From: Rhizobium ecuadorense
GTDB taxonomy: Bacteria > Pseudomonadota > Alphaproteobacteria > Rhizobiales > Rhizobiaceae
Length of the DNA stretch: 64,000 nt
NCBI RefSeq assembly: GCF_001187535.1
Contig: NZ_LFIO01000871.1
Span: forward strand, 17,793 to 81,792
Direction: 5' to 3'
Shown: positions 1 to 8,496 of the stretch, one piece after another
Layout of the letters: every line of letters starts with the position of its first letter
How positions within the stretch are numbered: position 1 is the first letter of the stretch
Translations under genes and position numbers: made by a program
The notes under the pieces: generated by a model
What the model saw: the letters and a program-made list of their open reading frames with translations, nothing else
What the model was told of the DNA's origin: nothing
Database searches by the model: none

Positions 1-687
1 TTCACCGCGGACGGAGCGCTGCATGTCGGTCACTTCCTCGGGGCGTTCATCGATCAGCAGAACGATGAGATAGCATTCCGGATGGTTTGCCGTGATCGAA
101 TGAGCGATGTTCTGCAGCAGCACGGTCTTACCGGTGCGCGGCGGTGCGACGATCAATCCGCGCTGACCCTTGCCGAGCGGCGCCACCAGGTCGATCACCC
201 GCGGCGACAGATCCTTGGAAGTGGGGATCTCGAGTTCCATCTTGAAGCGCTCGTTCGGATAGAGCGGCGTCAGATTGTCGAAATGCACCTTGTGACGGAT
301 CTTTTCCGGATCGTCGAAATTGATGGTGTTGACTTTCAGCAGCGCGAAATAGCGCTCGCCTTCTTTTGGTCCCCGGATCGGTCCTTCGACCGTATCGCCT
401 GTTTTGAGCGAGAACCGGCGAATCTGCGACGGCGAGATATAGATATCGTCCGGACCCGGCAGGTAGTTTGCATTAGCCGACCGCAGAAAACCGAAACCAT
501 CCTGCAGAACCTCGACGACCCCTTCGCCGATAATTTCGACATCCTGGCTGGCGAGCATCTTGAGGATCGCAAACATCAGCTCCTGCTTGCGCATCGTGCT
601 GGCATTCTCGACCTCGAGCGATTCGGCGAAAGCCAGAAGATCCGTCGGGGATTTGCTTTTAAGTTCCTGAAGCTTCATTTCAGCCAT
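1..687 (-). CDS. rho: Transcription termination factor Rho (N-terminal part, cut by window edge)
   Basis: Rho is the hexameric RNA-dependent ATPase that ends transcription at Rho-dependent sites. Only the first 229 codons are present, because the gene runs off the left edge without a stop. The start ATG at 687 gives [14 protein letters not shown], the usual alphaproteobacterial beginning. The N-terminal Rho domain is followed by the cold-shock-like RNA-binding domain with GFGFLRS near residue 65, and then by the Walker A stretch [12 protein letters not shown]. It is the last gene of the minus-strand hemE-hemJ-rho group, an order seen in other Rhizobiales near the origin. Identity is certain; only the missing C-terminus is unknown. 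Confidence 0.97.
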   Translation of the reverse strand, partial: MAEMKLQELKSKSPTDLLAFAESLEVENASTMRKQELMFAILKMLASQDVEIIGEGVVEVLQDGFGFLRSANANYLPGPDDIYISPSQIRRFSLKTGDTVEGPIRGPKEGERYFALLKVNTINFDDPEKIRHKVHFDNLTPLYPNERFKMELEIPTSKDLSPRVIDLVAPLGKGQRGLIVAPPRTGKTVLLQNIAHSITANHPECYLIVLLIDERPEEVTDMQRSVRGE

Positions 688-868
688 GAAGTGACCAATA
701 CTCTTTTCAATTTTGCAGGGGAAAGGCGATGTTGGGTCGTATTCGGTACTGCGAAAGGGCTCGCAGACGACTGAACTCTACACACATGCCACGTAGATGA
801 GGTGCGCGGAAAATAGCGACTCGTTATCGCCGCCGCAAGAGGGCTGCTTAAAATGAAGCAAATTTAAC

Positions 869-890
869 CTGAGGGCGATTTTCGCCTCAG
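869..890 (-). terminator. Weak hairpin at the end of hemJ
   Basis: On the minus strand CTGAGGCGA pairs with TCGCCCTCAG (one bulged base, loop AAA), followed by GTTAAATTT. The hairpin overlaps the hemJ stop codon. The U-run is poor, so this may be a 3' end-stabilising hairpin or a weak terminator separating hemJ from rho. The rest of the 199-base hemJ-rho gap shows no gene and presumably holds the rho promoter and leader. Confidence 0.4.
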
Positions 891-1429
891 AACGGCTTCA
901 CCACGACGAGGATCACGATCACGATCATCAGCAAGGTCGGCGCCTCGTTCATGAAGCGCCAATAGCGCGCGGAGCGGCGATTTTCATCTCGCTCGAAGGC
1001 TCGGACGGCGCGGCTGAAAAACATATGAACACCGGTCAGCAGCACGACGAGGCCGATCTTGGCATGCAGCCAGCCGCCCTGGAATCCATAGACCGACCAG
1101 GCAAGATAGAGGCCGAAAATCCATGTCAGCATCATCGCCGGCGTCATGATGACCCGAAGCAGCCGGCGCTCCATCACCTTGAAAGTTTCCGATTGCACCG
1201 AACCCGGTTCGGCATCGGTGTGGTAGATGAACAGCCGCGGCATATAGAACAACCCGGCCATCCAGGAAATCACCGCGATGATGTGGAGCGCCTTGATCCA
1301 GAGATAGAGATTGTCCGGGTTCCAGGCGAAAAGCCCGACCGCCATCAAGGCGAAGAAAGCCAAAGCAAAATGGGCGCGCCGGCGGGCATAGGCGCCGGGC
1401 CGGCGATCGGTCTGCTTTTCCACCGTCAC
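887..1429 (-). CDS. hemJ: Protoporphyrinogen IX oxidase HemJ
   Basis: HemJ (formerly UPF0093) oxidises protoporphyrinogen IX to protoporphyrin IX in the inner membrane, the penultimate step of heme synthesis. The 180-residue product has about four membrane segments and the family signature around H49 ([20 protein letters not shown]), with the second conserved stretch YHTDAEPG after it. I chose the GTG at 1429 because it overlaps the hemE stop (GTGA), indicating translational coupling; a second GTG lies two codons downstream. The upstream neighbour hemE works earlier in the same pathway, which supports the assignment. Confidence 0.92.
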   Translation of the reverse strand: MTVEKQTDRRPGAYARRRAHFALAFFALMAVGLFAWNPDNLYLWIKALHIIAVISWMAGLFYMPRLFIYHTDAEPGSVQSETFKVMERRLLRVIMTPAMMLTWIFGLYLAWSVYGFQGGWLHAKIGLVVLLTGVHMFFSRAVRAFERDENRRSARYWRFMNEAPTLLMIVIVILVVVKPF

Positions 1430-2457
1430 GTCGACCCCCGCACGCGATCGACCAGCAGGCGCACATGCTCGGGATCGGCCTGTGGCGTGATGCCGTGGCC
1501 GAGATTGAAGATCAGCGGTCCAGGGCCGAGATGCTGCAGAATATCGTCGATACCCTCTTCCAGCGCCCGGCCGCCGGCAACGACGCGCATTGGATCGAGG
1601 TTGCCCTGAACCGGTCCATCCTTCTGCAGTTCGGCGGCAAAGGCCAAAGGCACCGACCAATCGAGGCCAATCGCATCGGCACCGGTCTTCTGACGATATG
1701 TCTTCAGCTGATAGCCAGCGCCCTTGGCAAAGGCGATGATCCGCGCGTGCGGCCGCTGCGATTTGACCGAAGCGATCATTCGCGCAACCGGCCTGATCGC
1801 GAACGCCTCGAACTCCCTCTCGCCGAGAACGCCGGCCCAGGAATCGAAGATCTGCACCGCGTCGGCGCCGGCATCGATCTGCGCGACCAGATAGTCGGCC
1901 GAGACGTCGGCAAGCAGCATCAGCAGATGTTCGAAGGCGCGGGGATGGCGATAGGCGAAGAGACGGGCAGGGGCCTGATCCGGCGTACCGTGACCGGCGA
2001 TCATATAGGTCGCAACCGTCCAGGGCGCGCCGCAGAAGCCGAGCAGCGTCGTTTCATCAGGCAGCTCCTCACGCAACCGCCGCACCGTCTTCAGAACCGG
2101 CTGGAGATAATCGACAACCTCTTCCCCGCTCAATCGACCAATACCGGCTTCATCGATCGGATCCATCTCCGGGCCATGGCCCTCGGTAAAGCGGACATTC
2201 CGTTTCATCGCGTCAGGAATGACCAGGATATCGGAAAACAGGATCGCCGCATCAAAGCCATAACGGCGGATCGGCTGCAATGTCACTTCGACGGCGTAAT
2301 CGGGCGTGTAGCAGAGATCGAGGAAACTTCCGGCCTTTGCCCGCGTCTCCCGATATTCCGGGAGATAACGCCCAGCCTGCCTCATCAGCCAGAGAGGAGG
2401 AGGGGAGAGGCTTTCGCCATCGAGAACCCTCATGATCTTTCGGCGCGTTTCGCTCAA
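1426..2457 (-). CDS. hemE: Uroporphyrinogen decarboxylase
   Basis: HemE removes four carboxyl groups from uroporphyrinogen III to give coproporphyrinogen III in the cytoplasm. The 343-residue length is normal. The N-terminal family signature [20 protein letters not shown] sits at about residues 20-39, and the conserved GFCGAPWT stretch is in mid-protein. The start ATG at 2457 is the only sensible one. It is the first gene of hemE-hemJ-rho and lies directly beside the putative oriC, as hemE does in Caulobacter and Sinorhizobium. Identity is secure. Confidence 0.98.
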   Translation of the reverse strand: MSETRRKIMRVLDGESLSPPPLWLMRQAGRYLPEYRETRAKAGSFLDLCYTPDYAVEVTLQPIRRYGFDAAILFSDILVIPDAMKRNVRFTEGHGPEMDPIDEAGIGRLSGEEVVDYLQPVLKTVRRLREELPDETTLLGFCGAPWTVATYMIAGHGTPDQAPARLFAYRHPRAFEHLLMLLADVSADYLVAQIDAGADAVQIFDSWAGVLGEREFEAFAIRPVARMIASVKSQRPHARIIAFAKGAGYQLKTYRQKTGADAIGLDWSVPLAFAAELQKDGPVQGNLDPMRVVAGGRALEEGIDDILQHLGPGPLIFNLGHGITPQADPEHVRLLVDRVRGST

Positions 2458-2857
2458 GCGCTTCTTCCCTATAAAAAATCAAAGATATTTTAAAAGGTTT
2501 CTATTTCTTAGAGTCGGTGTCTATCAAGGATTAAAATCTATCCACCGCCGACGCCATTTGTCGCGTGCCCGTAAAAAATCTTGGAAGCATTTCACAATTC
2601 TGCGGAAAGTTCGGGGAGAAGCCGAATCTGAAAATGATTCCAAATCCTTCCGGACAGGTGATTTTTCTTGTCGCTGTGGATAAGCTGTGGAGCTGGTCTC
2701 AACAAATCAACCTGTTCCCCATCATCCACAGGGCCCGCCGAAACCGATCCGCAAAATTCGAAATGTGGATAAAGAGGCATGTTTTCCCTTGCCGGGAGCT
2801 GCCTCCCCGCCTTAGCTCTCTTTCATCCAGTGTTTTCAACAGGCAGCGGAAAATAGC
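2458..2857. other. oriC: Putative chromosomal replication origin (oriC)
   Basis: This 400-base non-coding gap between divergent hemE and the PPDK-regulator gene has the marks of an origin. Two perfect DnaA boxes TGTGGATAA lie at 2675-2683 and 2764-2772. A one-mismatch box TCATCCACA is at 2722-2730, with looser matches at 2538-2546 (CTATCCACC) and 2686-2694. Three GANTC sites (CcrM methylation) occur at 2511, 2624 and 2636. The stretch about 2468-2545 is AT-rich and could be the unwinding element. Known context: the chromosomal origins of Caulobacter crescentus and Sinorhizobium meliloti lie beside hemE. The promoters of hemE and of the gene at 2858 must also lie here. A parS candidate 1.5 kb away supports the call. 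Confidence 0.82.
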
Positions 2858-3679
2858 GTGGAGAACAGAACGAACTTCTTTCATCTGCATCTGATTTCTG
2901 ACTCAACCGGAGAGACTCTGATCTCTGCCGGCCGCGCCGCATCGGCACAATTCAGATCCGCTCAGCCGATCGAACATGTCTATCCGCTGATCCGCAACCG
3001 CAAGCAGCTGCTGCCGGTTCTGCAGGCGATCGATGACGCCCCCGGCATCGTGCTCTATACGATCGTCGACCGGGAGCTTGCCAGTCTGATCGACGAGCGT
3101 TGCGTCGAGATGGGTGTCGCCTCTGTGAATGTGCTGGAGCCTGTGATGAACGCGTTCCAGATCTATCTCGGTGCACCCTCGCGCCGTCGCGTCGGCGCCC
3201 AGCATGTGATGAATGCCGGCTACTTCGCGCGTATCGAAGCGCTGAATTTCACCATGGATCATGACGACGGCCAGATGCCGGACGATTACAATGACGCCGA
3301 TGTTGTCATCATCGGCATCAGCCGCACGTCGAAAACACCGACCAGCATCTACCTCGCCAACCGCGGCATCAAGACGGCGAACATTCCGATCGTGTATGGC
3401 GTGCCATTGCCGGAAAGCCTGTTCGTCGCGACCAAGCCGCTGATCGTCTGCCTGATCGCCACCACCGACCGTATCTCCCAGGTGCGCGAAAATCGCATCC
3501 TCGGCGCCACGCATGGCTTCGATCGTGAACATTATACCGATCGCGCCGCGATTTCCGAGGAGCTGAAATATGCCCGCTCGCTCTGCGCTCGCCATAACTG
3601 GCCGCTGATCGACGTGACCCGCCGCTCGATCGAAGAAACCGCCGCGGCAATCGTTGCCCTGCGCCCGAAGCTGCGTTAA
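2858..3679 (+). CDS. Pyruvate, phosphate dikinase regulatory protein (bifunctional kinase/pyrophosphorylase)
   Basis: DUF299/PPSR family. These enzymes inactivate pyruvate, phosphate dikinase by ADP-dependent threonine phosphorylation and reactivate it by phosphate-dependent dephosphorylation, controlling the pyruvate-PEP step. The 273-residue protein starts with the family pattern [13 protein letters not shown] (residues 8-20) and carries the P-loop-like GISRTSKT at residues 153-160. The start is GTG at 2858 (VENRTNFF), read as Met; no upstream ATG fits. It is the first gene right of oriC and is followed closely by maf and aroE. Whether it acts on PPDK or on PEP synthase is inferred from the usual alphaproteobacterial PPDK, which is not in this window. 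Confidence 0.9.
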   Translation: MENRTNFFHLHLISDSTGETLISAGRAASAQFRSAQPIEHVYPLIRNRKQLLPVLQAIDDAPGIVLYTIVDRELASLIDERCVEMGVASVNVLEPVMNAFQIYLGAPSRRRVGAQHVMNAGYFARIEALNFTMDHDDGQMPDDYNDADVVIIGISRTSKTPTSIYLANRGIKTANIPIVYGVPLPESLFVATKPLIVCLIATTDRISQVRENRILGATHGFDREHYTDRAAISEELKYARSLCARHNWPLIDVTRRSIEETAAAIVALRPKLR

Positions 3680-3712
3680 GCGCTGACCGGCAGTCGCTCC
3701 ATCGAGGAACCC

Positions 3713-4312
3713 ATGACGCAGAAACTCATCCTCGCATCGTCGAGCCCCTTTCGGCGGATGCTGATGGAAAATGCCGGTCTATCCTTTGAGGCGCATGCCG
3801 CAAGGATCGATGAACGGGCGGTCGAGGCGCCGCTTGAGAAAGCCGGCGCAACACCGGATGCGGTGGCCCTCGTCCTGGCCAAGGCCAAAGCCGAGGATGT
3901 CAGTAGCCGTTTTCCGGACAGACTGGTCATCGGTTCGGATCAGACGATGTCGCTCGGCGATCGCGTCTTCCACAAGCCGCGCGATATGGCTGATGCCGCC
4001 AACCACCTTCAGGCGCTTTCCGGCGTGACCCACCGGCTGAACAGCGCCGTCGCGATCGTCAGCAATGGTGCAGTGGTGTGGGAACATCTCGCCCATGCCG
4101 ATCTGACGATGCGGCCGTTGACGGTGGAATTCATTGCCAGGCATCTGGCGCGGGTTGGCGACAGGGCGCTGTCCAGCGTCGGCGCCTATCAGTTGGAGGG
4201 GGAGGGCATTCAGCTCTTCGAGAAAATCGAGGGTGACTATTTCACCATCCTCGGCCTGCCCATGCTGCCTCTCTTAAAAAAATTGCGAGACCTAGGAGCG
4301 ATCGATGGGTGA
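3713..4312 (+). CDS. maf: Maf-family nucleotide pyrophosphatase
   Basis: Maf proteins hydrolyse non-canonical or pyrimidine nucleoside triphosphates to monophosphates and influence septation. The 199-residue product starts [20 protein letters not shown], the characteristic SxSPRR-type motif at residues 9-15. It keeps the conserved GSDQ (about residue 75) and the [12 protein letters not shown] stretch (about residues 154-165). The stop overlaps the aroE start by eight bases, so the two are translationally coupled. Substrate preference (dTTP/UTP versus m7GTP class) cannot be settled by eye. Confidence 0.92.
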   Translation: MTQKLILASSSPFRRMLMENAGLSFEAHAARIDERAVEAPLEKAGATPDAVALVLAKAKAEDVSSRFPDRLVIGSDQTMSLGDRVFHKPRDMADAANHLQALSGVTHRLNSAVAIVSNGAVVWEHLAHADLTMRPLTVEFIARHLARVGDRALSSVGAYQLEGEGIQLFEKIEGDYFTILGLPMLPLLKKLRDLGAIDG

Positions 4313-5162
4313 TTCACGTGAAACATTCGGGCCGAAAGCCTTTGTCACGGGCTTTCCGATCAAGCATTCGCGCTCGCCGTTGATCCACGGATATTGGCTG
4401 AAGACGCTGGGTCTGCCAGGCAGCTATCGCGCCCATGAAGTGGCGCCCGAGGCCTTTGCCGATTTCATCGCTACGCTGAAGGATGGCAGTTCCGGCTTTG
4501 TCGGCGGCAATGTCACCATTCCCCATAAGGAGCTGGCTTTCCGTCTCGCCGACAAGCCTGACGAATTATCGCACGAGCTCGGTGCGTCAAATACGCTTTG
4601 GCTGGAAGACGGTCTGCTGCAGGCGACGAATACCGACGGCCGCGGCTTCACCGCCAATCTCGACGAACGTCATCCGGGCTGGGACCGACATGACACGGCC
4701 GTCGTCTTTGGCGCCGGCGGCGCCAGCCGGGCGATCATCCAGGCGGTTCGAGACCGCGGTTTCAAAGAGATCCACGTCGTCAACCGAACCGTCGAACGGG
4801 CGCGTGAACTGGCCGATCGCTTCGGTCCGAAAGTTTTCGCCCATCCGGCCGCAGCACTTGCCGAAGTCATGAAAGGCGCCGGCCTCTTCATCAACACCAC
4901 TTCGCTCGGCATGGACGGCGAGGTCGCACCCCAGCTCGATTTCACGCCGCTTGCAGCCGACGCCGTCGTCACCGATATCGTCTATATCCCCTTGAACACG
5001 CCGATCCTGGCGCAGGCGCAAGAACAGGGATTTTCCACTGTCGATGGCCTCGGTATGCTGCTGCATCAGGCCGTTCCGGGTTTTGAAAAATGGTTCGGCC
5101 AGCGTCCCGTCGTCGACGCCGCGCTGCGCGCGCTGATCATCGCGGATATGGAAGCCCATTGA
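4305..5162 (+). CDS. aroE: Shikimate dehydrogenase
   Basis: AroE reduces 3-dehydroshikimate to shikimate with NADPH in the aromatic amino acid pathway. The 285-residue protein shows the substrate-binding KHSRSPLIH (residues 20-28), catalytic Lys in [11 protein letters not shown] (K75), NTDGRG with D111, and the nucleotide-binding loop FGAGGASRA (135-143). It overlaps maf by eight bases, and its stop shares a base with the coaE start (TGATG). The first codons of this gene also contain a parS-like sequence at 4310-4325, so this DNA may serve two purposes. Confidence 0.96.
   Translation: MGDSRETFGPKAFVTGFPIKHSRSPLIHGYWLKTLGLPGSYRAHEVAPEAFADFIATLKDGSSGFVGGNVTIPHKELAFRLADKPDELSHELGASNTLWLEDGLLQATNTDGRGFTANLDERHPGWDRHDTAVVFGAGGASRAIIQAVRDRGFKEIHVVNRTVERARELADRFGPKVFAHPAAALAEVMKGAGLFINTTSLGMDGEVAPQLDFTPLAADAVVTDIVYIPLNTPILAQAQEQGFSTVDGLGMLLHQAVPGFEKWFGQRPVVDAALRALIIADMEAH
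4310..4325. promoter_or_regulatory. parS: Candidate parS centromere site
   Basis: The 16-mer TGATTCACGTGAAACA matches the widely conserved chromosomal ParB-binding consensus TGTTNCACGTGAAACA at all but one position (third base A instead of T). It lies about 1.5 kb from the putative oriC, inside codons 3-7 of aroE, and is the best such match I could find in the window. Chromosomal parS sites cluster near origins in most bacteria, so the position is as informative as the sequence. Confidence 0.72.
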
Positions 5163-5773
5163 TGCTGAAGATCGGACTGACCGGCTCCATCGGTATGGGA
5201 AAATCGACGGCGGGCAAACTCTTCGCCGAGGCTGGAATCCCGCTGAACGATTCGGATGCCGTGGTCCACGATCTCTATGCCGGCGAAGCAGCACCCCTGG
5301 TGGATGCCGCCTTTCCCGGTACGATGAAGGATGGAGCCGTCGACCGGCACGAACTCGGCCGTCAGCTGGCGCTTGATCCCGATGGCTTCAAACGCCTCGA
5401 AGCGATCGTCCATCCGCTGGTGCGCAAACGTGAGACGCAATTTCTGAAGCGGCAGCGCGCCGCCGGTGCCGAGATGGTCGTCCTCGATATTCCGCTGCTC
5501 TTCGAAACCGGCGCCTGGGAAAGAGTGGATGTCGTCGTCGTCGTCAGCGCGGGTCCACAGATTCAGCGCGAGAGGGTGCTTGCGCGCGAAGGCATGACCG
5601 AGGAAAAATTCGAGATGATTCTCTCACGCCAGACGCCGGACACGGAAAAACGGCGCCGGGCGGATTATCTGATCGACAGCAGCCGCAGTATCGCGGAGAC
5701 GAAGGAACGGGTGCTCGAGATTATCGCCGACCTGAAAATACGGATTGCCAAAGGAGATTTCCGGAATGCGTGA
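5162..5773 (+). CDS. coaE: Dephospho-CoA kinase
   Basis: CoaE phosphorylates the 3'-hydroxyl of dephospho-CoA, the last step of coenzyme A synthesis. The 203-residue product begins [16 protein letters not shown] with the P-loop GSIGMGKS at residues 8-15. It has the acidic DSDAVVHDLY at about 32-41 and HPLV/LDIPLLFETG later, all typical. The start ATG at 5162 overlaps the aroE stop by one base. The 3' end overlaps dnaQ by eight bases, so the gene sits in a tightly coupled maf-aroE-coaE-dnaQ string. Confidence 0.96.
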   Translation: MLKIGLTGSIGMGKSTAGKLFAEAGIPLNDSDAVVHDLYAGEAAPLVDAAFPGTMKDGAVDRHELGRQLALDPDGFKRLEAIVHPLVRKRETQFLKRQRAAGAEMVVLDIPLLFETGAWERVDVVVVVSAGPQIQRERVLAREGMTEEKFEMILSRQTPDTEKRRRADYLIDSSRSIAETKERVLEIIADLKIRIAKGDFRNA

Positions 5774-6503
5774 GATCATCTTCGATACGGAAACCACCGG
5801 CCTCGACAATCGCGCCGACCGCATCATCGAAATCGGCGGCATCGAGCTCTTCAACCATTTCCCCACCGGCAACGTGATCCATATCTTCATCAATCCCGGC
5901 GATCAGAAGGTTCATCCGGATGCGCTCGCCGTGCACGGCATTACCGACGAATTTCTGAAGGACAAGAAGCCTTTCGCGGAGGTCGCCGAAGAAATCCTTG
6001 CCTTCTTCGGCGATGCCAAGTGGATCGCCCACAACGCCACCTTCGATATGGGCTTCATCAACGCCGAATTGGCGCGGATCGGTTTGCCGCCGATCCTGCC
6101 AGAGCGGGTGGTCGATACGCTGTCGATGGCGCGGCGCAAACATCCGATGGGGCCGAATTCGCTCGACGCGCTCTGCCGCCGTTACGGCATCGACAATTCG
6201 CACCGCACCAAACACGGCGCGCTGCTCGACTCCGAACTGCTCGCCGAGGTCTATATCGAGATGATCGGCGGCAGGCAGGCAGCTTTCGGCCTGAGCATGA
6301 CCGCTACATCGGGTCAGAATGGTCGCGGCGATGGGGCGGAGGAAGAGGATGTGGTGATTGCATCCGTGCTCGAGCGGCCCCGCCCGCTTGCCGCCCGCCT
6401 CAGCCAGTCCGAGGCGCAGGCGCATGAGGCGCTCGTCGCCAAGCTCGGCGAAAAAGGCATCTGGGCGAAATACGCCAACCTCGATCAAACCGGCCGCAAT
6501 TAA
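5766..6503 (+). CDS. dnaQ: DNA polymerase III epsilon subunit (proofreading exonuclease)
   Basis: Supplies 3'-5' proofreading to the replicative polymerase. The 245-residue protein has the DEDDh exonuclease motifs: FDTETTG (D7, E9), HNATFDMGFIN (D94), and KHGALLDSELLAEVY near residues 150-165. The C-terminus (from about 185) is the polymerase-binding tail. I chose ATG 5766 because GGAG lies eight bases upstream and the product then starts MREIIFDTETTG as in relatives. It converges on secB across a short terminator. Confidence 0.96.
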   Translation: MREIIFDTETTGLDNRADRIIEIGGIELFNHFPTGNVIHIFINPGDQKVHPDALAVHGITDEFLKDKKPFAEVAEEILAFFGDAKWIAHNATFDMGFINAELARIGLPPILPERVVDTLSMARRKHPMGPNSLDALCRRYGIDNSHRTKHGALLDSELLAEVYIEMIGGRQAAFGLSMTATSGQNGRGDGAEEEDVVIASVLERPRPLAARLSQSEAQAHEALVAKLGEKGIWAKYANLDQTGRN

Positions 6504-6512
6504 ACCGGCCTC

Positions 6513-6543
6513 AATTGAAAATGCCCGGGACCAGCCCGGGCAT
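6513..6543 (-). terminator. Terminator of secB (between convergent dnaQ and secB)
   Basis: A perfect nine-base inverted repeat, ATGCCCGGG at 6521-6529 and CCCGGGCAT at 6535-6543, has loop ACCAG. Reading on the minus strand the second arm is followed by TTTTC, which suits Rho-independent termination of secB. The plus strand lacks a T-run, so dnaQ may rely on it only partly. Confidence 0.75.
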
Positions 6544-6569
6544 CCGCATCTCAGAGAAAAAACATCCGC

Positions 6570-7052
6570 TCAGTTCGGAACGGCCTGAACCTTGGCGCGG
6601 GCCTGTTCTTCGGCAACGCGCTGGGCGAACATCTGCGTGAAGTCGATCGGGTCGATCATCAGCGGCGGGAAACCGCCGTTGCGGGTGACGTCAGCGATGA
6701 TCTGACGGGCGAAGGGGAAAAGCATGCGCGGGCACTCGATGAAGAGAACCGGCAGCATGTGTTCCTGCGGGAAACCAGCAACGCGGAAGACGCCGCCATA
6801 GGTGAGTTCGGCATGGAAAACCGTCTTGTCGCCGTCCTTGGCTTCGGCATTCAGCGACAGCACGACATCGAAATCCGTATCCGAAAGCGGGTTGGCGTTG
6901 ACGTTCACATTGATGTTGATCGTCGGCGCCTTGTCACGGGCCTGCAGCGAACGCGGCGCGCCCGGATTTTCGAAGGAGAGATCCTTGGTATATTGCGCAA
7001 GGATCGAGAGGGTGGGGCTGGCCGCACCGTTGCTGTTGTTATCGTCTGCCAT
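6570..7052 (-). CDS. secB: Protein-export chaperone SecB
   Basis: SecB keeps preproteins unfolded and hands them to SecA. The 160-residue length is typical of alphaproteobacterial SecB. Recognisable stretches are [19 protein letters not shown] (about residues 14-32), [14 protein letters not shown], and the C-terminal [20 protein letters not shown], which all SecB proteins share. The start at 7052 (MADDNNSNG) was preferred over upstream in-frame codons because it has the usual short polar N-terminus. The gene stands alone, with fxsA upstream on the same strand 101 bases away. Confidence 0.96.
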   Translation of the reverse strand: MADDNNSNGAASPTLSILAQYTKDLSFENPGAPRSLQARDKAPTININVNVNANPLSDTDFDVVLSLNAEAKDGDKTVFHAELTYGGVFRVAGFPQEHMLPVLFIECPRMLFPFARQIIADVTRNGGFPPLMIDPIDFTQMFAQRVAEEQARAKVQAVPN

Positions 7053-7153
7053 TGGCTTTTCCTCGAGGGGCATGGGAATGGTGCCGCCATCTAACATTTC
7101 AGGGAAGGGCTTACAACCCTGGGCGCTTGGCGCCGTTGATCGGTCGAAGTGCT

Positions 7154-7669
7154 TCAATCGCCAAGATGTTTGCCCGACCATGGCGAGTTGCGGTCCGGCT
7201 CCCTATGATAGTCCTCCTCGTCGAGATCGACCACCTTCGAATTCGGCTTGCGGTCGCGGAAATCGGGTTTTGGGCCGGTGGAAAAACCGCCCTCTGCATT
7301 GACGGTGACGAAGCGTTTGGCGATCGCCCGCCAGACGAGTTCGCGCACCGGCGGAATGAGAATGAGGATCGCGACGATATCGGTGAGGAAGCCGGGAATG
7401 ATCAGCAGCAGCGAGGCGATGACGTTCATCGCCGGCCGCAGCAACTCGCGCCCCGGCATCACCCCGTTTCGTCCTTCGCTCGACATGCGGCGCAAAATAC
7501 CGATGCCCTGCCGGCGCAGCAGAACCATCCCGAGAACGAAGCCCAGCATGACAAGCGCCAGCGTCAGCCACAATCCGATGGCCCGGCCGACGACGACGAA
7601 ACCGGCAATTTCGGCGAGCGGCAGCAGCAGAATGAAAGCTGGCAGGATCGAAAAACGCATGGTCGTCAT
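7154..7669 (-). CDS. fxsA: FxsA family membrane protein
   Basis: FxsA-family inner-membrane proteins are of poorly known function; E. coli FxsA relieves exclusion of phage T7 by plasmid F. The 171-residue protein has an N-terminal membrane segment ([19 protein letters not shown], about residues 6-24), a second ([19 protein letters not shown]), a cytoplasmic loop, a third ([20 protein letters not shown]), and a polar tail. These match the family, including the conserved GFLTD. An internal ATG three codons in (7660) would give MRFSILPAF, the commoner family start. It diverges from the Tim44-domain gene at 7792. Confidence 0.85.
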   Translation of the reverse strand: MTTMRFSILPAFILLLPLAEIAGFVVVGRAIGLWLTLALVMLGFVLGMVLLRRQGIGILRRMSSEGRNGVMPGRELLRPAMNVIASLLLIIPGFLTDIVAILILIPPVRELVWRAIAKRFVTVNAEGGFSTGPKPDFRDRKPNSKVVDLDEEDYHREPDRNSPWSGKHLGD

Positions 7670-7791
7670 GTCCCGGGCTTGCCGGTCTCCTCTTGGCGCC
7701 GGCGAAGATGCCAGCCATCATTTGAATCATCTGTATAGGCAGACTATATGGGAGTACAAATCAGAGATGTTAACGGCGGCTGCGATACGAT

Positions 7792-8496
7792 ATGAGTTCG
7801 AACGACTTCATCACATTATTCTTCCTGGTGGCGGCTGTGCTGATTTTCTTTCAGCTCCGCTCCGTGCTGGGCCGCCGCACGGGAAATGAGAAGCCGCCGC
7901 GCGATCTCTATACACCGCGCGATGCGGCTCCGGCCGAAGCCGCCGATGCCGGCAAGGTCGTGACGCTGCCACGCCGCGATTCGACGAGCGAGGATGAGGA
8001 TCGTTTCGCCGCCATCGATGCCTTCGCCGCACCCGGAACGCCGCTCAACGAATCGCTGCGGGCGCTGAACAAGGCCGATCCCGCCTTCAGCCCGAAGGAG
8101 TTTCTGAACGGCGCCCGTATGGCTTACGAGATGATCGTCATGGCCTATGCCGACGGCGACCGGAAAACGCTGAAGAACCTGCTGTCGCGCGAAGTCTATG
8201 ACGGCTTCGAGGCGGCGATCGGCGAGCGCGAAAGCCGGGGCGAGAAGGTGAAGTCCACCTTCGTCGGCATCGACAAGGCCGAACTCACCCATGCGGAGAC
8301 GAAGGGCAGCGAAGCGCAGATCACCGTTCGCATCATCAGCCAGCTGATATCGGCCACCTACGACAAGGCGGATGTGCTGATCGAAGGCGACGCCGAAAAC
8401 GTCGCCGAGGTCAACGACCTCTGGACCTTCGCCCGCGACACCCGCTCGCGCGATCCGAACTGGAAACTCGTGGCGACCGAATCGGAACATGAGTGA
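7792..8496 (+). CDS. Tim44/TimA-domain membrane protein
   Basis: Alphaproteobacterial relative of mitochondrial Tim44 (TimA type). The N-terminus has one membrane anchor (DFITLFFLVAAVLIFFQLR, residues 5-23), then a linker rich in charged residues. The Tim44-like domain runs from about residue 85 to the end (DPAFSPKEFLNGARMAYEMI, then a beta-rich region ending WTFARDTRSRDPNWKLVATES). The WTF-R-R-DPNW-L pattern is characteristic of the family. The stop overlaps the mltA start by eight bases. Its role in bacteria is unsettled; the link to mltA suggests an envelope function (inference). Confidence 0.88.
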   Translation: MSSNDFITLFFLVAAVLIFFQLRSVLGRRTGNEKPPRDLYTPRDAAPAEAADAGKVVTLPRRDSTSEDEDRFAAIDAFAAPGTPLNESLRALNKADPAFSPKEFLNGARMAYEMIVMAYADGDRKTLKNLLSREVYDGFEAAIGERESRGEKVKSTFVGIDKAELTHAETKGSEAQITVRIISQLISATYDKADVLIEGDAENVAEVNDLWTFARDTRSRDPNWKLVATESEHE

